A stretch of DNA of 64,000 bases from Pedobacter sp. PLR (GCF_026239675.1 NZ_JAPIVQ010000003.1:558001-622000), one strand, 5' to 3'. Shown: positions 45,591 to 55,758, counted from the first letter of the stretch. Program-made: numbers and translations. The notes: generated from the letters alone by a model not told the origin.

Positions 45591-45817
45591 CCCTGGTTAT
45601 ACCAGGATAAGGCCACCGCCAGCATGAAAACCTGCAAAGGTTACTATGTTACCGTACTGCCTTCGTAATGAGCTTATAATTATCAGGGTATTGTTCCTGT
45701 TTTAACAGGGGGTTGATAGGGCCTCGGAGGGCTTGTAGCCCTGTCAAAGCCTTGAAGAACAGCTTATAACTTTCTTTTAGTACCCTGATAATTATGATGT
45801 CATTAGCGGGATAACCC
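45591..45817 (+). ncRNA. Strongly structured element, candidate RNA, upstream of DUF6266 gene
   Basis: About 225 bases, richer in G+C than the flanks, contain many nested complementary segments: CCTGG/CCAGG (45592-45606); AAGGC/GCCTT (45609-45613 with 45659-45663) enclosing AACCT-GCAA-AGGTT (45629-45642, a GNRA tetraloop); a perfect 15-base pair stem 45676-45690 with 45781-45795; inside it CCTGTT/AACAGG (45696-45709) and TTGATAGGGC/GCCCTGTCAA (45713-45722 with 45738-45747). No reading frame is convincing. The strand is assumed from the downstream gene. It could also be a small inverted-repeat element. Confidence 0.5.
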
Positions 45818-45892
45818 AAACATTATGACTACCTTCATGATAATCATACTGTATAGTACTGCGCTCAACCTCAAATCTTTAACGACTCTAAT

Positions 45893-46726
45893 ATGGCAAT
45901 AGCTTCAAACGGCCCACAAGGCCACCTCAACGGAAAAGTAGGCAATCTTGTTTTTTATATGCTCAACGGGCAGCCTGTAGTACGCTTAAACGGCAGAAAA
46001 GGGAAACCAAGTACGCTTCAACTGGCCAATTATCAGGAAATGGCCGTCACCACCAGACTGCTTAAAAGAATGGGCGGCTTTATTAAACTAGGTTACGGTT
46101 TGCAAGCCAGAGGAACAGTCCATAATGCACATAACTTAGCGACTTCCTATCATAAAAAACAGGCTTTAAAAGGCGAATACCCTAATATCAGCATTGATTA
46201 CAGCAAGGTTAAGCTCAGTCAGGGCATCATGCCGGAAACCGCTGATTTAAAAATAAATAAGTTAGCCGGCGGACTGGAAATCACCTGGGATCCAAAAGAT
46301 TATGCAGGCTTACAGGATAACGACAGTGTGATGGTCATGATTTGTTGCCCGGAAACCGGAAAAGACCAGGAATACCTGAATGTGGCCAGAAGATCAGAAG
46401 GGAAATGCTTTATTCCGATGTATGAGCAGGTATTGAATCAACAGATAGAAGCTTATATTTCCTTTATTTCTGCGGATGGCGAAAAGGTGTCCGACAGTGT
46501 TTATCTGGGCAATCTGAATGGTGAAGGTCAAAATGAAACAGAAAAACTACAGCAGGAGAAATACCAGCAGGTGAAAACAAGGTTTGACCAGGTGGAAGGC
46601 AGTTATTCAGCGCAATTGAAAGCCAGTTACGGCGAGATACCCAAAACCAAAGCATTTAAATGTCTGGAAAAGGAATATCAGGCGCTCAAAAAACAACTGG
46701 AGCACTTACCCGGAAAGCCTGGTTAA
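45893..46726 (+). CDS. DUF6266 family protein
   Basis: A 277-residue protein starting MAIASNGPQGHLNGKVGNLVFYMLNGQPVVRL, the DUF6266 N-terminal pattern common in Sphingobacteriaceae. The middle (LAGGLEITWDPKDYAGLQDNDSVMVMICCP) resembles a fibronectin-like beta domain, and the C-terminus is a charged helix. No signal peptide. Function unknown. It is preceded by the structured element at 45591-45817 and has no partner gene. Confidence 0.8.
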   Translation: MAIASNGPQGHLNGKVGNLVFYMLNGQPVVRLNGRKGKPSTLQLANYQEMAVTTRLLKRMGGFIKLGYGLQARGTVHNAHNLATSYHKKQALKGEYPNISIDYSKVKLSQGIMPETADLKINKLAGGLEITWDPKDYAGLQDNDSVMVMICCPETGKDQEYLNVARRSEGKCFIPMYEQVLNQQIEAYISFISADGEKVSDSVYLGNLNGEGQNETEKLQQEKYQQVKTRFDQVEGSYSAQLKASYGEIPKTKAFKCLEKEYQALKKQLEHLPGKPG

Positions 46727-46875
46727 TCCATACCGGGTTAATTATTGGTTAAGAGAAAGGCTGTCCGGAAATGGACTGGGGGATTCCTATGAAAAAACGG
46801 CTTGTAAAATAATGGAACCTAAACAGGTCTCTTTATTTAACAAGCCGGCAGATTTTTGTGTTAGAATTTCTTGAA

Positions 46876-47715
46876 TTATAGGCTGGACAGGTCGAAGGTA
46901 CGATCCAGTCTGATGCCTTTTTCCGTCTGCTGAAGCGTACAACATTCGTTTACGGCATCGTGTTCCAGCATCAGGATATATTGTTTCTCAGCGGCTTCCT
47001 GTAGGAAGGATTTCTTTTCTGTCAGGGTTTGCAAAGGAAACATGTCATAGGCCATCACATAAGGCAGTGGAATATGTGCTACAGAAGGTAATAGATCTGC
47101 CATATACACGATGGTATGGCCCTTGTATTGGATTTGCGGCAGCATCATGGCATCAGTATGTCCGTAAGCAAAGCGGATGTTGATCCCCTCATGAAACTGT
47201 ACGCCTTCTATATCTTCTATGAAACGCAATTGTCCGCTTTCCTGAATAGGGAGGATGTTCTCTTTCAGGAAGGAAGCCTTTTCTCTGTCGTTGGGATTTA
47301 CAGCCCAATCCCAGTGTTTAGCATTGCTCCAGTAAAAAGCATTTTTAAACGCTGGTCTGAGTTTATCGCCCTCGCGAACAATAGAACCTCCGCAATGGTC
47401 AAAATGCAGGTGGGTTAAAAAAACATCGGTAATGTCTGCTCTGGAAAAACCTTTGGCCGCCAGCGAGCGATCCAGGGTATCCTCACCATGCAGGTAATAG
47501 TGACCTAAAAATTTCTCATCCTGCTTGTCTCCAATGCCATTGTCAACCAGAATCAACCGGTCCCCATCTTCAATCAGCAGGCAACGCATGGCCCAGGTAC
47601 ACATATTATTGGCATCGGCAGGTGTCGTTTTTTGCCAGATTGATTTGGGTACTACACCAAACATGGCTCCGCCGTCTAATTTAAATAAACCGGTATCGAT
47701 CGTATGTAAGTTCAT
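46876..47715 (-). CDS. Metallo-beta-lactamase-fold hydrolase
   Basis: A 279-residue cytosolic MBL protein with the metal motif THLHFDHCGG, GHTDAM and LEHDAVNE near the end. It resembles the lactonase (AHL-lactonase/AttM-like) subgroup in layout, but the substrate is not predictable. A terminator separates it from lpdA. Confidence 0.88.
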   Translation of the reverse strand: MNLHTIDTGLFKLDGGAMFGVVPKSIWQKTTPADANNMCTWAMRCLLIEDGDRLILVDNGIGDKQDEKFLGHYYLHGEDTLDRSLAAKGFSRADITDVFLTHLHFDHCGGSIVREGDKLRPAFKNAFYWSNAKHWDWAVNPNDREKASFLKENILPIQESGQLRFIEDIEGVQFHEGINIRFAYGHTDAMMLPQIQYKGHTIVYMADLLPSVAHIPLPYVMAYDMFPLQTLTEKKSFLQEAAEKQYILMLEHDAVNECCTLQQTEKGIRLDRTFDLSSL

Positions 47716-47752
47716 GAGGAGATGGAATTAGGTAATGGTAAAAATATAAATG

Positions 47753-47789
47753 TAAAAAAAAACCTGTTGAAAAGCTCAACAGGTTTTTT
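47753..47789. terminator. Terminator of lpdA
   Basis: AACCTGTTGA and TCAACAGGTT form a ten-base-pair stem (47761-47785), flanked by A and T runs so it works on either strand. lpdA runs into it from the right. Confidence 0.8.
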
Positions 47790-47830
47790 GAAACAATCAG
47801 CCGGTTCTAAAGAAAAGGCGATTTTATAAT

Positions 47831-49219
47831 TTACAAGTGAATTACTTCACCGTAAGCATCAGCTGTAGCTTCCATAATGGCTTCGCTCATTGTTGGATGC
47901 GGGTGAACAGCTTTTAACATTTCGTGTCCTGTAGTTTCCAGTTTACGGGCAACTACGATCTCAGCGATCAATTCGGTTACATTCGCACCAATCATGTGGG
48001 CACCTAGCAATTCACCGTATTTTGCGTCATAGATCATTTTAATAAAACCATCTTTGGCGCCTGCTGCACTGGCTTTACCTGAAGCTGAGAATGGGAATTT
48101 ACCAATTTTCAATTCATATCCGGCAGCTTTTGCTGCTTTCTCCGTATAACCAACAGAAGCAATCTCAGGACTGCAATATGTACATCCAGGGATGTTATTG
48201 TAGTCTAAAGGCTCTGGTTTGTGACCAGCAATTTTCTCTACACAGATAATTCCTTCTGCAGAAGCTACGTGAGCTAAAGCCTGTCCGGAAACGATATCAC
48301 CGATTGCATAATAACCTTTTACGTTAGTGTTGTAGAACTCATCCACGATCACTTTACCTTTTTCAGTTTTAATGCCGGTTTCTTCTAAACCTATGTTTTC
48401 AATGTTTGCAACAACACCAGCAGCAGAAAGAACGACATCACATTCTAAAGTCACCATACCTGCAGCAGTTTTAACCTGAACTTTACAGCCAGTACCGCTT
48501 GTGTCTACAGATTCTACACTTGAAGAAGTCATTACCTCTATACCTGCTTTTTTGAAGCTACGCAATAGTTGTTTAGAAATGTCTTCATCTTCTACCGGAA
48601 CAATGTTTTCCATGAATTCTACTACCGTTACTTTAGTACCTAAAGTAGCGTAGAAGTAAGCAAATTCAACACCGATCGCGCCAGAACCAACTACCACCAT
48701 AGATTTAGGTTGCTCAGGCAATACCATTGCCTGTCTGTAACCGATGATTTTTTTACCATCTTGTTTCAGGTTTGGCAATTCTCTTGATCTGCCACCTGTA
48801 GCTAAGATAATACTGGTTGCAGTATAGTCCTTCTGAGTTCCATCAGCCGCTTTAACTTCCACCTTGTTTCCAGGTTTAGCTTTACCGGTACCCATGATCA
48901 CGTCAATTTTGTTCTTCTTCATTAAGAATTGAACACCCTTGCTCATGCCATCAGCAACACCACGACTACGTTTGATTACCGCTGCGAAATCGGCCTCAGC
49001 CTCCGCAGTTTTAATACCGTATTCAGCAGCATGGTTGATATATTCAAAAACCTGTGCACTTTTTAACAAGGCTTTGGTTGGGATACATCCCCAGTTAAGG
49101 CAGATACCGCCTAAAGATTCGCGTTCTACAACCGCAGTTTTCAAACCTAACTGAGAAGCTCTTATTGCAGCTACATATCCACCAGGACCGCTGCCTATTA
49201 CAATTACATCGTAGTTCAT
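47831..49219 (-). CDS. lpdA: Dihydrolipoamide dehydrogenase
   Basis: A 462-residue flavoprotein disulfide reductase. FAD motif VIGSGPGGYVAAIRAS, redox-active GGICLNWGCIPTKALL, NAD motif VVGSGAIGVEFAYFYA and catalytic HPHPTMSE are all present. E3 of 2-oxoacid dehydrogenase complexes; no E1/E2 gene is adjacent. Strong codon bias, like the TonB receptor next to it, suggests high expression. Confidence 0.97.
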   Translation of the reverse strand: MNYDVIVIGSGPGGYVAAIRASQLGLKTAVVERESLGGICLNWGCIPTKALLKSAQVFEYINHAAEYGIKTAEAEADFAAVIKRSRGVADGMSKGVQFLMKKNKIDVIMGTGKAKPGNKVEVKAADGTQKDYTATSIILATGGRSRELPNLKQDGKKIIGYRQAMVLPEQPKSMVVVGSGAIGVEFAYFYATLGTKVTVVEFMENIVPVEDEDISKQLLRSFKKAGIEVMTSSSVESVDTSGTGCKVQVKTAAGMVTLECDVVLSAAGVVANIENIGLEETGIKTEKGKVIVDEFYNTNVKGYYAIGDIVSGQALAHVASAEGIICVEKIAGHKPEPLDYNNIPGCTYCSPEIASVGYTEKAAKAAGYELKIGKFPFSASGKASAAGAKDGFIKMIYDAKYGELLGAHMIGANVTELIAEIVVARKLETTGHEMLKAVHPHPTMSEAIMEATADAYGEVIHL

Positions 49220-49254
49220 ATCTTATATAAAGGAATTTTAACTTAAGTAATTGC

Positions 49255-49262
49255 CAAAATTA
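49255..49262 (-). promoter_or_regulatory. -7 element of lpdA
   Basis: TAATTTTG on the minus strand, 35 bases before the lpdA ATG. The rest of the 49263-49489 gap is AT-rich with no further clear signal. Confidence 0.45.
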
Positions 49263-49489
49263 AAAAAATTGTTCAGTAATACGGCCTGTTAGATTTTTGT
49301 TGTTGATTTTCGGAGATTTTAATTTAAATATCGCCCCAGAGAAGCCCTTATTGTATTTATTTGAAAATTTAACAGTTTGCTGACAATCTGCACGTTTGAT
49401 ATGTTAAAGAAGATGTTAAATGTTGAAAATTATTGTGATATTTAATAATAATTTAACATTGCGACCGTGCTGCTGGATGATTTAATTTT

Positions 49490-49497
49490 TACCTTTG
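49490..49497 (+). promoter_or_regulatory. -7 element of the TonB receptor gene
   Basis: TACCTTTG matches TAnnTTTG exactly. The -33 position holds GTG rather than TTG. Predicted leader about 50 bases. Confidence 0.5.
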
Positions 49498-49552
49498 TGC
49501 CGATAACTTGTATTGCAGTATCATAAAAAAACAAACAATAATTAGAAAAAGT

Positions 49553-52500
49553 ATGAAGAAATCTTTACTATTTAAGATTGCAGTAATCATTTTTGCATTC
49601 GTAGGATTAATCTCCAACGTAAATGCGCAGGTTACTACCTCAAGTATGACGGGTAGCGTTCGCGACGCTAAAGGGCCTTTGCCTGGCGCTAGTGTCAAAG
49701 CGACACAGGTGTCCACCGGAACAACTTACTCAGTATCAACAAACTCTGAAGGCCGTTTTAATATTGCAAACATGCGTGTTGGTGGTAGTTATAAAATTGT
49801 GGTAACATTTGTTGGTTACCAGCCACAGGAATACGATGGAATCGTACTTAAATTAGGGGAGCCTTTCATTCTAAACGTAGTATTAAGAGATGAAGGTGTA
49901 ACTTTAGACCAGGTTCAGGTGGTAGGTACTAAAAGTGCCATTTTTAACAACAAGAAAAACGGTGCTTCTACTAGTATCAGTAAAGAGCAATTAGAGAGCC
50001 TGCCAACTTTGAGCAGATCTTTATCGGATTTTTACCGCTTAACGCCTCAGGCAAATGGTAACTCTTTTGGTGGTGCCAATCAACGTTATAACAGTATCAC
50101 TATTGATGGTGCCGTTAATAACGATGTATTTGCAGCGTCAAGTAGTTCAATCACGCCAGGTGGCGGTGCAAACACGCAACCTATTTCTTTGGATGCAATT
50201 CAGGAGATTCAAGTAGTATTAGCACCTTACGACATCACTTATGGTAACTTTACCGGTGCTGGTGTAAACGCAATTACACGCTCAGGAACAAACAAAGTAG
50301 AAGGTTCTGCATACTTCTTCGGAAGAAACCAGTCGACTGTAGGTAAACAACCAAACGGTTTGAAATCTGCTGATTTCTCTGATTACTCCTATGGTTTCAG
50401 AATTGGTGGTCCAATCGTGAAGGACAAATTATTCTTCTTCCTGAATGGTGAGCTAGGTAGAAAAAAACAACCTACTGTAAATAATGCAGGTGATCCAGGT
50501 GCTGTATTGTCTGTAGAACAAGCACAAAAATTAGCTGCTTACGTATTGGATAAATACAAATATGATGTAGGTTCTTATGGTGAACAGGATGCCGAAACTC
50601 AAAATGATAAATTATTTGCCAGATTAGACTGGAACATCAACGCTAAAAATCAATTGATGGTTCGTCATAACTATATTAAAGCTTATGATGATGTACTTTC
50701 CCGTTCTGGAACAAGTTTCAAATTTGGTAACAATGGTGGAAGAAACAACAGTAATCAAAACATCTCTGTTTTAGAATTAAGAAGCCAGATCTCCGAAACC
50801 TTATCAAATAACTTATTATTAGGTTATTCAAGAATCAGAGATGCAAGATCAGTCTCAGGTTCTTTATTCCCTCAGGTAGAAATCCGTAACTTTAACGCTT
50901 CAAGTAATATTGTTGCTTTCGGTTCAGAAAGAAGCAGTACTGCTAATGAGTTAGATCAGGATATCTTCGAGATCACGGATAACTTTAAGATTTTTGCAGG
51001 TAATCATACCTTCACTATCGGTACTCACAACGAGTTTTACAAATTCAGAAACTTATTCGTAAACAATAGATATGGTTACTGGCAGTTCAATAATTTAGCT
51101 GATTTTGAAGCTAACAAACCTTCTCGTGCAGAGGTGATTTTCCCAATTAATGGTCAAAATCCAGAAGCTAAATTTGGCGCTGCTCAATTAGGTTTCTATG
51201 CACAGGATGATATTCAGGTAACTCCTGAGTTGAGATTAACTGCTGGTTTAAGAGTAGACGTTCCATTATTCTTTGATAAACCAGGTAACAATCCTGCAGC
51301 TGAAGCTTCATTCGGTTACAGAACTGACAGAACACCAAAAAGCACGCCTTTAGTTGCGCCAAGAGTGGGTTTTAACTATGATGTATTTGGTGATAGAAGC
51401 TTACAATTACGTGGTGGTGCTGGTATCTTTACTGGTCGTGTACCATTTGTATGGTTGTCTAACCAATTTACAAATACAGGTTTGTTAACAGGAGAGGTTA
51501 GATTAACCTCAAATGCACAAATCCCAGGTGGTTTCCAACCGGATCCAAACTTGCAGTCTACTGTAGGAACTCCAGGGAACTACCAGTTAAACTTAATCGA
51601 GGATAACTTCAGATTACCACAGGTATTCAGATCTAACTTCGCTGCCGACTTTAAATTATTTGCAGGTATCTCTGCAACTTTAGAGGCGATCTACAGCAAA
51701 ACATTGAACAACATTACTTACAAGGATCTTAACATCAAGGGCGTAACAGGAACATTAGCTCCTGGATTGTCTGGTGGTCAGGATACCAGACCAACTTATG
51801 GTGGTAAAGTGAACCCTAATGTAACCAACGCAATTTTACTTCAAAATAGCGACGAAGGTTCTGCATATAGCTTCACCGCTCAATTACAAAAACAATTTAA
51901 TAGTGGTTTCGGTGCTTCCATCGCCTATACTTACGGTGAAGCAAAAGACGTAAACAGTGGTACCAGCTCAACAGCTGTATCTAACTGGCAGTTCAACCAG
52001 ATCGTCAACGATCCGAACAACACGCCATTGGCTTATTCAACTTTCGATACTAAACACAGAATCGTGGGTAGCTTAAACTACGGGGTAAGATATGGTAAAC
52101 AAGGTTTATTCGGTACTTCAATCGCTGTATTCTATGCTGGAAGATCTGGAAATCCATTTACTTACTTATATAACGGTGACTTAAACGGTGATGGTTCTAA
52201 TGGTAATGATTTAATTTATGTGCCTAGAAACGCTTCTGAGATCAAATTATTAGACATTACTTCTTCTTCAGCACCTACCATTACGGCAGCTGAGCAATGG
52301 AATAGCTTAAATGCTTACATTGATAGTGATCCTTATTTGAAAGGCAAAAGAGGTGAATATGTAGAACGTAACGGTGCACGTATGCCTTGGCAACACCAGT
52401 TTGACTTAAGATTAATGCAGGATTTAGGTGCATTAATTAAAGGTTCTTCAAACAAAATTCAGCTTTCTGTAGATGTATTTAATGTAGGTAACTTAATCAA

Positions 52501-52669
52501 TAAAGACTGGGGTAGAGGTTATTTCCTAAGCAATCAGGCTAACTCATTGATTAGCTATACTGGTAGCGGTTATACTTTCAGAGCACCAACTGCTGGTACA
52601 GGATATAACGTTGACCAAATTAGCTCTCGTTGGGCTGCACAGTTTGGTATCAGATATATTTTTAACTAA
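49553..52669 (+). CDS. Oar-like TonB-dependent outer membrane receptor
   Basis: 1038 residues from ATG 49553 (MKKSLLFKIAVIIFAFVG...NAQ signal peptide). A carboxypeptidase-regulatory-like domain spans about residues 25-115 (SMTGSVRDAKGPLPGASVKA, SEGRFNIANMRVGGSYKIVVTFVGYQP). It is followed by a plug (SITIDGAVNNDVF, EIQVVLAPYDITYGNFTGAGVNAITRSGTN) and a long beta-barrel ending in an aromatic terminus (GIRYIFN). No SusD-type partner follows, so it is the Oar/OmpA-related kind, not a SusC pair. Codon use is strongly biased, implying an abundant protein. Confidence 0.93.
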   Translation: MKKSLLFKIAVIIFAFVGLISNVNAQVTTSSMTGSVRDAKGPLPGASVKATQVSTGTTYSVSTNSEGRFNIANMRVGGSYKIVVTFVGYQPQEYDGIVLKLGEPFILNVVLRDEGVTLDQVQVVGTKSAIFNNKKNGASTSISKEQLESLPTLSRSLSDFYRLTPQANGNSFGGANQRYNSITIDGAVNNDVFAASSSSITPGGGANTQPISLDAIQEIQVVLAPYDITYGNFTGAGVNAITRSGTNKVEGSAYFFGRNQSTVGKQPNGLKSADFSDYSYGFRIGGPIVKDKLFFFLNGELGRKKQPTVNNAGDPGAVLSVEQAQKLAAYVLDKYKYDVGSYGEQDAETQNDKLFARLDWNINAKNQLMVRHNYIKAYDDVLSRSGTSFKFGNNGGRNNSNQNISVLELRSQISETLSNNLLLGYSRIRDARSVSGSLFPQVEIRNFNASSNIVAFGSERSSTANELDQDIFEITDNFKIFAGNHTFTIGTHNEFYKFRNLFVNNRYGYWQFNNLADFEANKPSRAEVIFPINGQNPEAKFGAAQLGFYAQDDIQVTPELRLTAGLRVDVPLFFDKPGNNPAAEASFGYRTDRTPKSTPLVAPRVGFNYDVFGDRSLQLRGGAGIFTGRVPFVWLSNQFTNTGLLTGEVRLTSNAQIPGGFQPDPNLQSTVGTPGNYQLNLIEDNFRLPQVFRSNFAADFKLFAGISATLEAIYSKTLNNITYKDLNIKGVTGTLAPGLSGGQDTRPTYGGKVNPNVTNAILLQNSDEGSAYSFTAQLQKQFNSGFGASIAYTYGEAKDVNSGTSSTAVSNWQFNQIVNDPNNTPLAYSTFDTKHRIVGSLNYGVRYGKQGLFGTSIAVFYAGRSGNPFTYLYNGDLNGDGSNGNDLIYVPRNASEIKLLDITSSSAPTITAAEQWNSLNAYIDSDPYLKGKRGEYVERNGARMPWQHQFDLRLMQDLGALIKGSSNKIQLSVDVFNVGNLINKDWGRGYFLSNQANSLISYTGSGYTFRAPTAGTGYNVDQISSRWAAQFGIRYIFN

Positions 52670-52686
52670 ACGTAATTACTCAATAT

Positions 52687-52726
52687 AAAAAATCCCTGCC
52701 CTTGTAAAAGGAGCGGGGATTTTTTA
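52687..52726. terminator. Terminator between receptor and glycosidase-like gene
   Basis: AAAAAATCCCTGC pairs with GCGGGGATTTTTT (one T-G) around a short loop. It serves the plus-strand receptor gene and possibly the convergent gene. Confidence 0.8.
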
Positions 52727-52770
52727 TACCTGTTATTTCTACTATTTTAAAGGAGCTATAAATCCAGTGC

Positions 52771-55758
52771 TTAGTTTTCTTTAATCACTAACATCCAGCC
52801 TTTACCTGCTGTAACAGGGATCTCCTGATCTGCCTTGAAGCTTGCTGCGGATTGAAAGTTCTTAACCTCCGCTGCGGTAATCGTTGCTTTCGCAGGGTCG
52901 ATACCTAAGGCCTTCCAGTCTATCGCTAATTTAATATTGACATCTGTTGGCGCCCAGCTGGCCAGGGCCACCAATACGCTTTTGTCTTTCTTGTAAATGG
53001 TGACCGGAACATTGGCGTTGTTGCTTTTCACCGGATTGTTTTCTACCCAGTAGCCGATCATTTTGCTGCCCTGCATGCCAAAGTTATCCCATGCTTTCCA
53101 GATCGGACGTGGGTCTGCACCATCACTCCATGGCATCCTGTTGGTCATGCCGTATACCATTCCTCTCCATGCATTTCCGCCGTCCTGTAGCATTTCGCCC
53201 ATCAGGCCGAAAGGAATCCCCGAAACTTCTGTCAGGAAGAAATCAGGACTGTTTTTGTCGTAATAGAAGTATTCTCCAAACCACAACCTGTTCAGGTAAG
53301 GGAAATGCTCCATATACAGGTTAGCGCTGTTGTTAAAACCATCGCTTTTATTGTATTGGTTGGCAGAGTGTAAATCGATGATCCCCGGATGCCCGTCTTT
53401 CGTCAATACTCTTTTGATCCTTTTCATCGTGGTACGGTCGAAGGCCACATCATCCAGGTAAATACCATCGATGCCTACGTTTTGTACCAGCCAGTTCATG
53501 CCTTCCACATAGTAGTTGTGCCACCTGCTCATGCCACTGTTCACCACTGCGGCATCCTTGATTTCCGGTACGTACCAGGCAGCGATATAGTCTTTGCCCA
53601 GGTGTTCCTGCAACCAGGAATACCCTTTGCCGGTTCCGGGCGAATAAATCTCATGCCCCAGACTGCGTAAAGGGAAGGTTTCATAAGCGCTGTTAGACAG
53701 CTCTCTCACGGTATTGTAGATCTTCACCTTTAAGCCTTTCAAATGCGCTTCATTGATGTATGATTTCATCTCTTTATGCGCGATGAAAGGGTAGTTGATA
53801 TAAGGGTTTATTGGTGTAGCATGGTGGATATTGATCAGGTTTGCACCGGTTGCCTTAATCGTGTCCAGGTTGTCATACTTATGATAAAACCGGTTGCTCC
53901 ATTGAAAATCAGTATTGATCGGGTGGAAAGGGGTGATGAGTAGGTTGAAGTTGTAATATAAGGTGTCACCCTTTTTTAGGTTTTGTTCACCACTGTAGTT
54001 GTCCGATAAAATGGATTTTCCTTTTTTAAACACATCGATACCACCTTTACCTTCATTTCCCCAGGAAGTTGGGAGTAACAAAGGTTTCTGTAAGTAGAAA
54101 TTGGTATTGAGCGGGCGGACGTAATGATTGTCTTTCAGGGTGTATTGCAGGCCTGCATTGACATCGCCAATCCATGCGCCATCCTGATTTTTATGGGCTA
54201 CATCCCATTTCCATTTTAGGGTATCCGGTCTGTTGCCGCCTTTTAACCCAAGGCCCATCATGTATTTAGCCGCCTGTTCCGAAAAAGGAATGTGCAAACG
54301 GACGTCGTTCAGTTTTAGGTCCTGTAAGGCGATGATTTTCACGGTATAGGCCAGGAAACCGTCAAATTCTATAGCACCTTCGACTTCCATCTTCAGGCTG
54401 TCGGAAGTGTTGGTTGTAGTCCATTTTACCGTTCCCGGCTGTTGTTCTGTGAAGATTAATGGTCCGTTTTTCCAGACGATGTCTTTACCCTTTTTGACAT
54501 GGAAATGAATTGGCTCCGTTAAGATGTCTTTTCCGGTAGTCGAAAAATCAGTCATTTCCGGGGTAAAAAACGTTTGGATCTGTGCCGGAAATCCGTCTTT
54601 GTTCAACACTACTTTTCTGCCCAGCAAAGAGATGGTCTGCGCTTTTACTTCCAATGGGAGGTAAGGGGCAATGACGTCGTTTTTCTGCGCGAGGGTAGAA
54701 TTTAACCAGGTTAAACGGGTTTGTTTCCAGGGTTCACTGATGCCACCATCTGCTAAGGTTTTCGTGCTGACGGTCAGGTTGAGCTGGATCGGGGTAGCCG
54801 GAACGCCATTGGCAGTAACAGTGATGGTACCTGTATAACTCCCCGGAACGGCATTTTTGGGAAGGTTGGCCAATATCCACAGGGCTTGAACCTGTGCTTT
54901 AGCTACGTCCACCGTTTTATGTAAAGGTTGTGTATTCCAGTTGATCCCATCAGTATTCAGGCAGGAAAGGATGCTGGCCGGGATTCGCGCTCCGGTTTTA
55001 CTTTTAAGGTCGGTAAATTTTACTTGTACGTTCTTTAAGTCCTGCTTTACCGGGTATATTCCCAGTTGAAAAGCATAGTTTTCTCCTTTAGCAGCAGTAC
55101 CCGAAAACTGTGGTTTTAGTCCTTTTAAGATCCAGCGCTGCGGCAGGTCCTCCGTCATCTTTATCGGATTTAAACGGTCTTCCGGAAATACCAGGTAAGC
55201 GGATTGTGGATGCGCTTTGATCAGGTCTTTGGTTTCTTTTGCAGTGGCGATGATTTCCATCGGGTAATTGCTGTTCATGGCATTGACCGATTGGATTTCC
55301 TGTACTTTTACCGTTGCAGTTTTCGCGGTTGCGGATGGCCGGGAGGAGTTTCCATTGGCCGTTCTCCGGAGGTAAATGGCATTCGGATAATTGGAACGGC
55401 CATCTACTTTGTAAGGTTGGTAATAAACGTAGTAAGTGCCGGCACCAGAGGTCGGTTCAAAATAAATGCTGCCTTGTTCTCTGTTGATTTCCGCGGCCCT
55501 GACTTGTTTTACCTTTTGATTGGTTTTCGCATCTACTACCCAAATCTCTTTTAGTTCGGGTTGCAGGTCTCTTCTGCGCCAGGGGATGATGGCTTTGGCT
55601 ACAGTTCCATCACTGGTGACCTGGAGGACCACGCGGTGGTTGCCCAGGGAGTCGGGGTTCCATGCATCTTTACCATTGGTATATTTTAGTTCCTGTGCCG
55701 ATGCAGCCCCCGCTCCGGTCAGAAATACCAAAATAAATGGTACAAAGTATTTTTTCAT
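52771..55758 (-). CDS. Large secreted glycoside hydrolase-like protein (DUF6067-type)
   Basis: A 995-residue protein with a signal peptide (MKKYFVPFILVFLTGAGAASA). The N-terminal 330 residues contain beta-sandwich domains, one like NPCBM/alpha-galactosidase-associated modules. Residues about 640-900 look like a TIM barrel: GANLINIHHATPINPY, VEGMNWLVQNVGIDGIYLDDVAFDR, and GHPGIIDLHSANQYN. It resembles the DUF6067 (GH123-neighbouring) group. IYLDD is a plausible acid site, but catalytic residues are not certain. A small C-terminal beta domain follows. Confidence 0.75.
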   Translation of the reverse strand: MKKYFVPFILVFLTGAGAASAQELKYTNGKDAWNPDSLGNHRVVLQVTSDGTVAKAIIPWRRRDLQPELKEIWVVDAKTNQKVKQVRAAEINREQGSIYFEPTSGAGTYYVYYQPYKVDGRSNYPNAIYLRRTANGNSSRPSATAKTATVKVQEIQSVNAMNSNYPMEIIATAKETKDLIKAHPQSAYLVFPEDRLNPIKMTEDLPQRWILKGLKPQFSGTAAKGENYAFQLGIYPVKQDLKNVQVKFTDLKSKTGARIPASILSCLNTDGINWNTQPLHKTVDVAKAQVQALWILANLPKNAVPGSYTGTITVTANGVPATPIQLNLTVSTKTLADGGISEPWKQTRLTWLNSTLAQKNDVIAPYLPLEVKAQTISLLGRKVVLNKDGFPAQIQTFFTPEMTDFSTTGKDILTEPIHFHVKKGKDIVWKNGPLIFTEQQPGTVKWTTTNTSDSLKMEVEGAIEFDGFLAYTVKIIALQDLKLNDVRLHIPFSEQAAKYMMGLGLKGGNRPDTLKWKWDVAHKNQDGAWIGDVNAGLQYTLKDNHYVRPLNTNFYLQKPLLLPTSWGNEGKGGIDVFKKGKSILSDNYSGEQNLKKGDTLYYNFNLLITPFHPINTDFQWSNRFYHKYDNLDTIKATGANLINIHHATPINPYINYPFIAHKEMKSYINEAHLKGLKVKIYNTVRELSNSAYETFPLRSLGHEIYSPGTGKGYSWLQEHLGKDYIAAWYVPEIKDAAVVNSGMSRWHNYYVEGMNWLVQNVGIDGIYLDDVAFDRTTMKRIKRVLTKDGHPGIIDLHSANQYNKSDGFNNSANLYMEHFPYLNRLWFGEYFYYDKNSPDFFLTEVSGIPFGLMGEMLQDGGNAWRGMVYGMTNRMPWSDGADPRPIWKAWDNFGMQGSKMIGYWVENNPVKSNNANVPVTIYKKDKSVLVALASWAPTDVNIKLAIDWKALGIDPAKATITAAEVKNFQSAASFKADQEIPVTAGKGWMLVIKEN

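Noticed and set aside
49553..52669. SusC/SusD polysaccharide utilisation locus
   Set aside because: No SusD-like lipoprotein follows, and the receptor has the Oar-type N-terminus; the neighbouring glycosidase-like gene is convergent with a terminator between.
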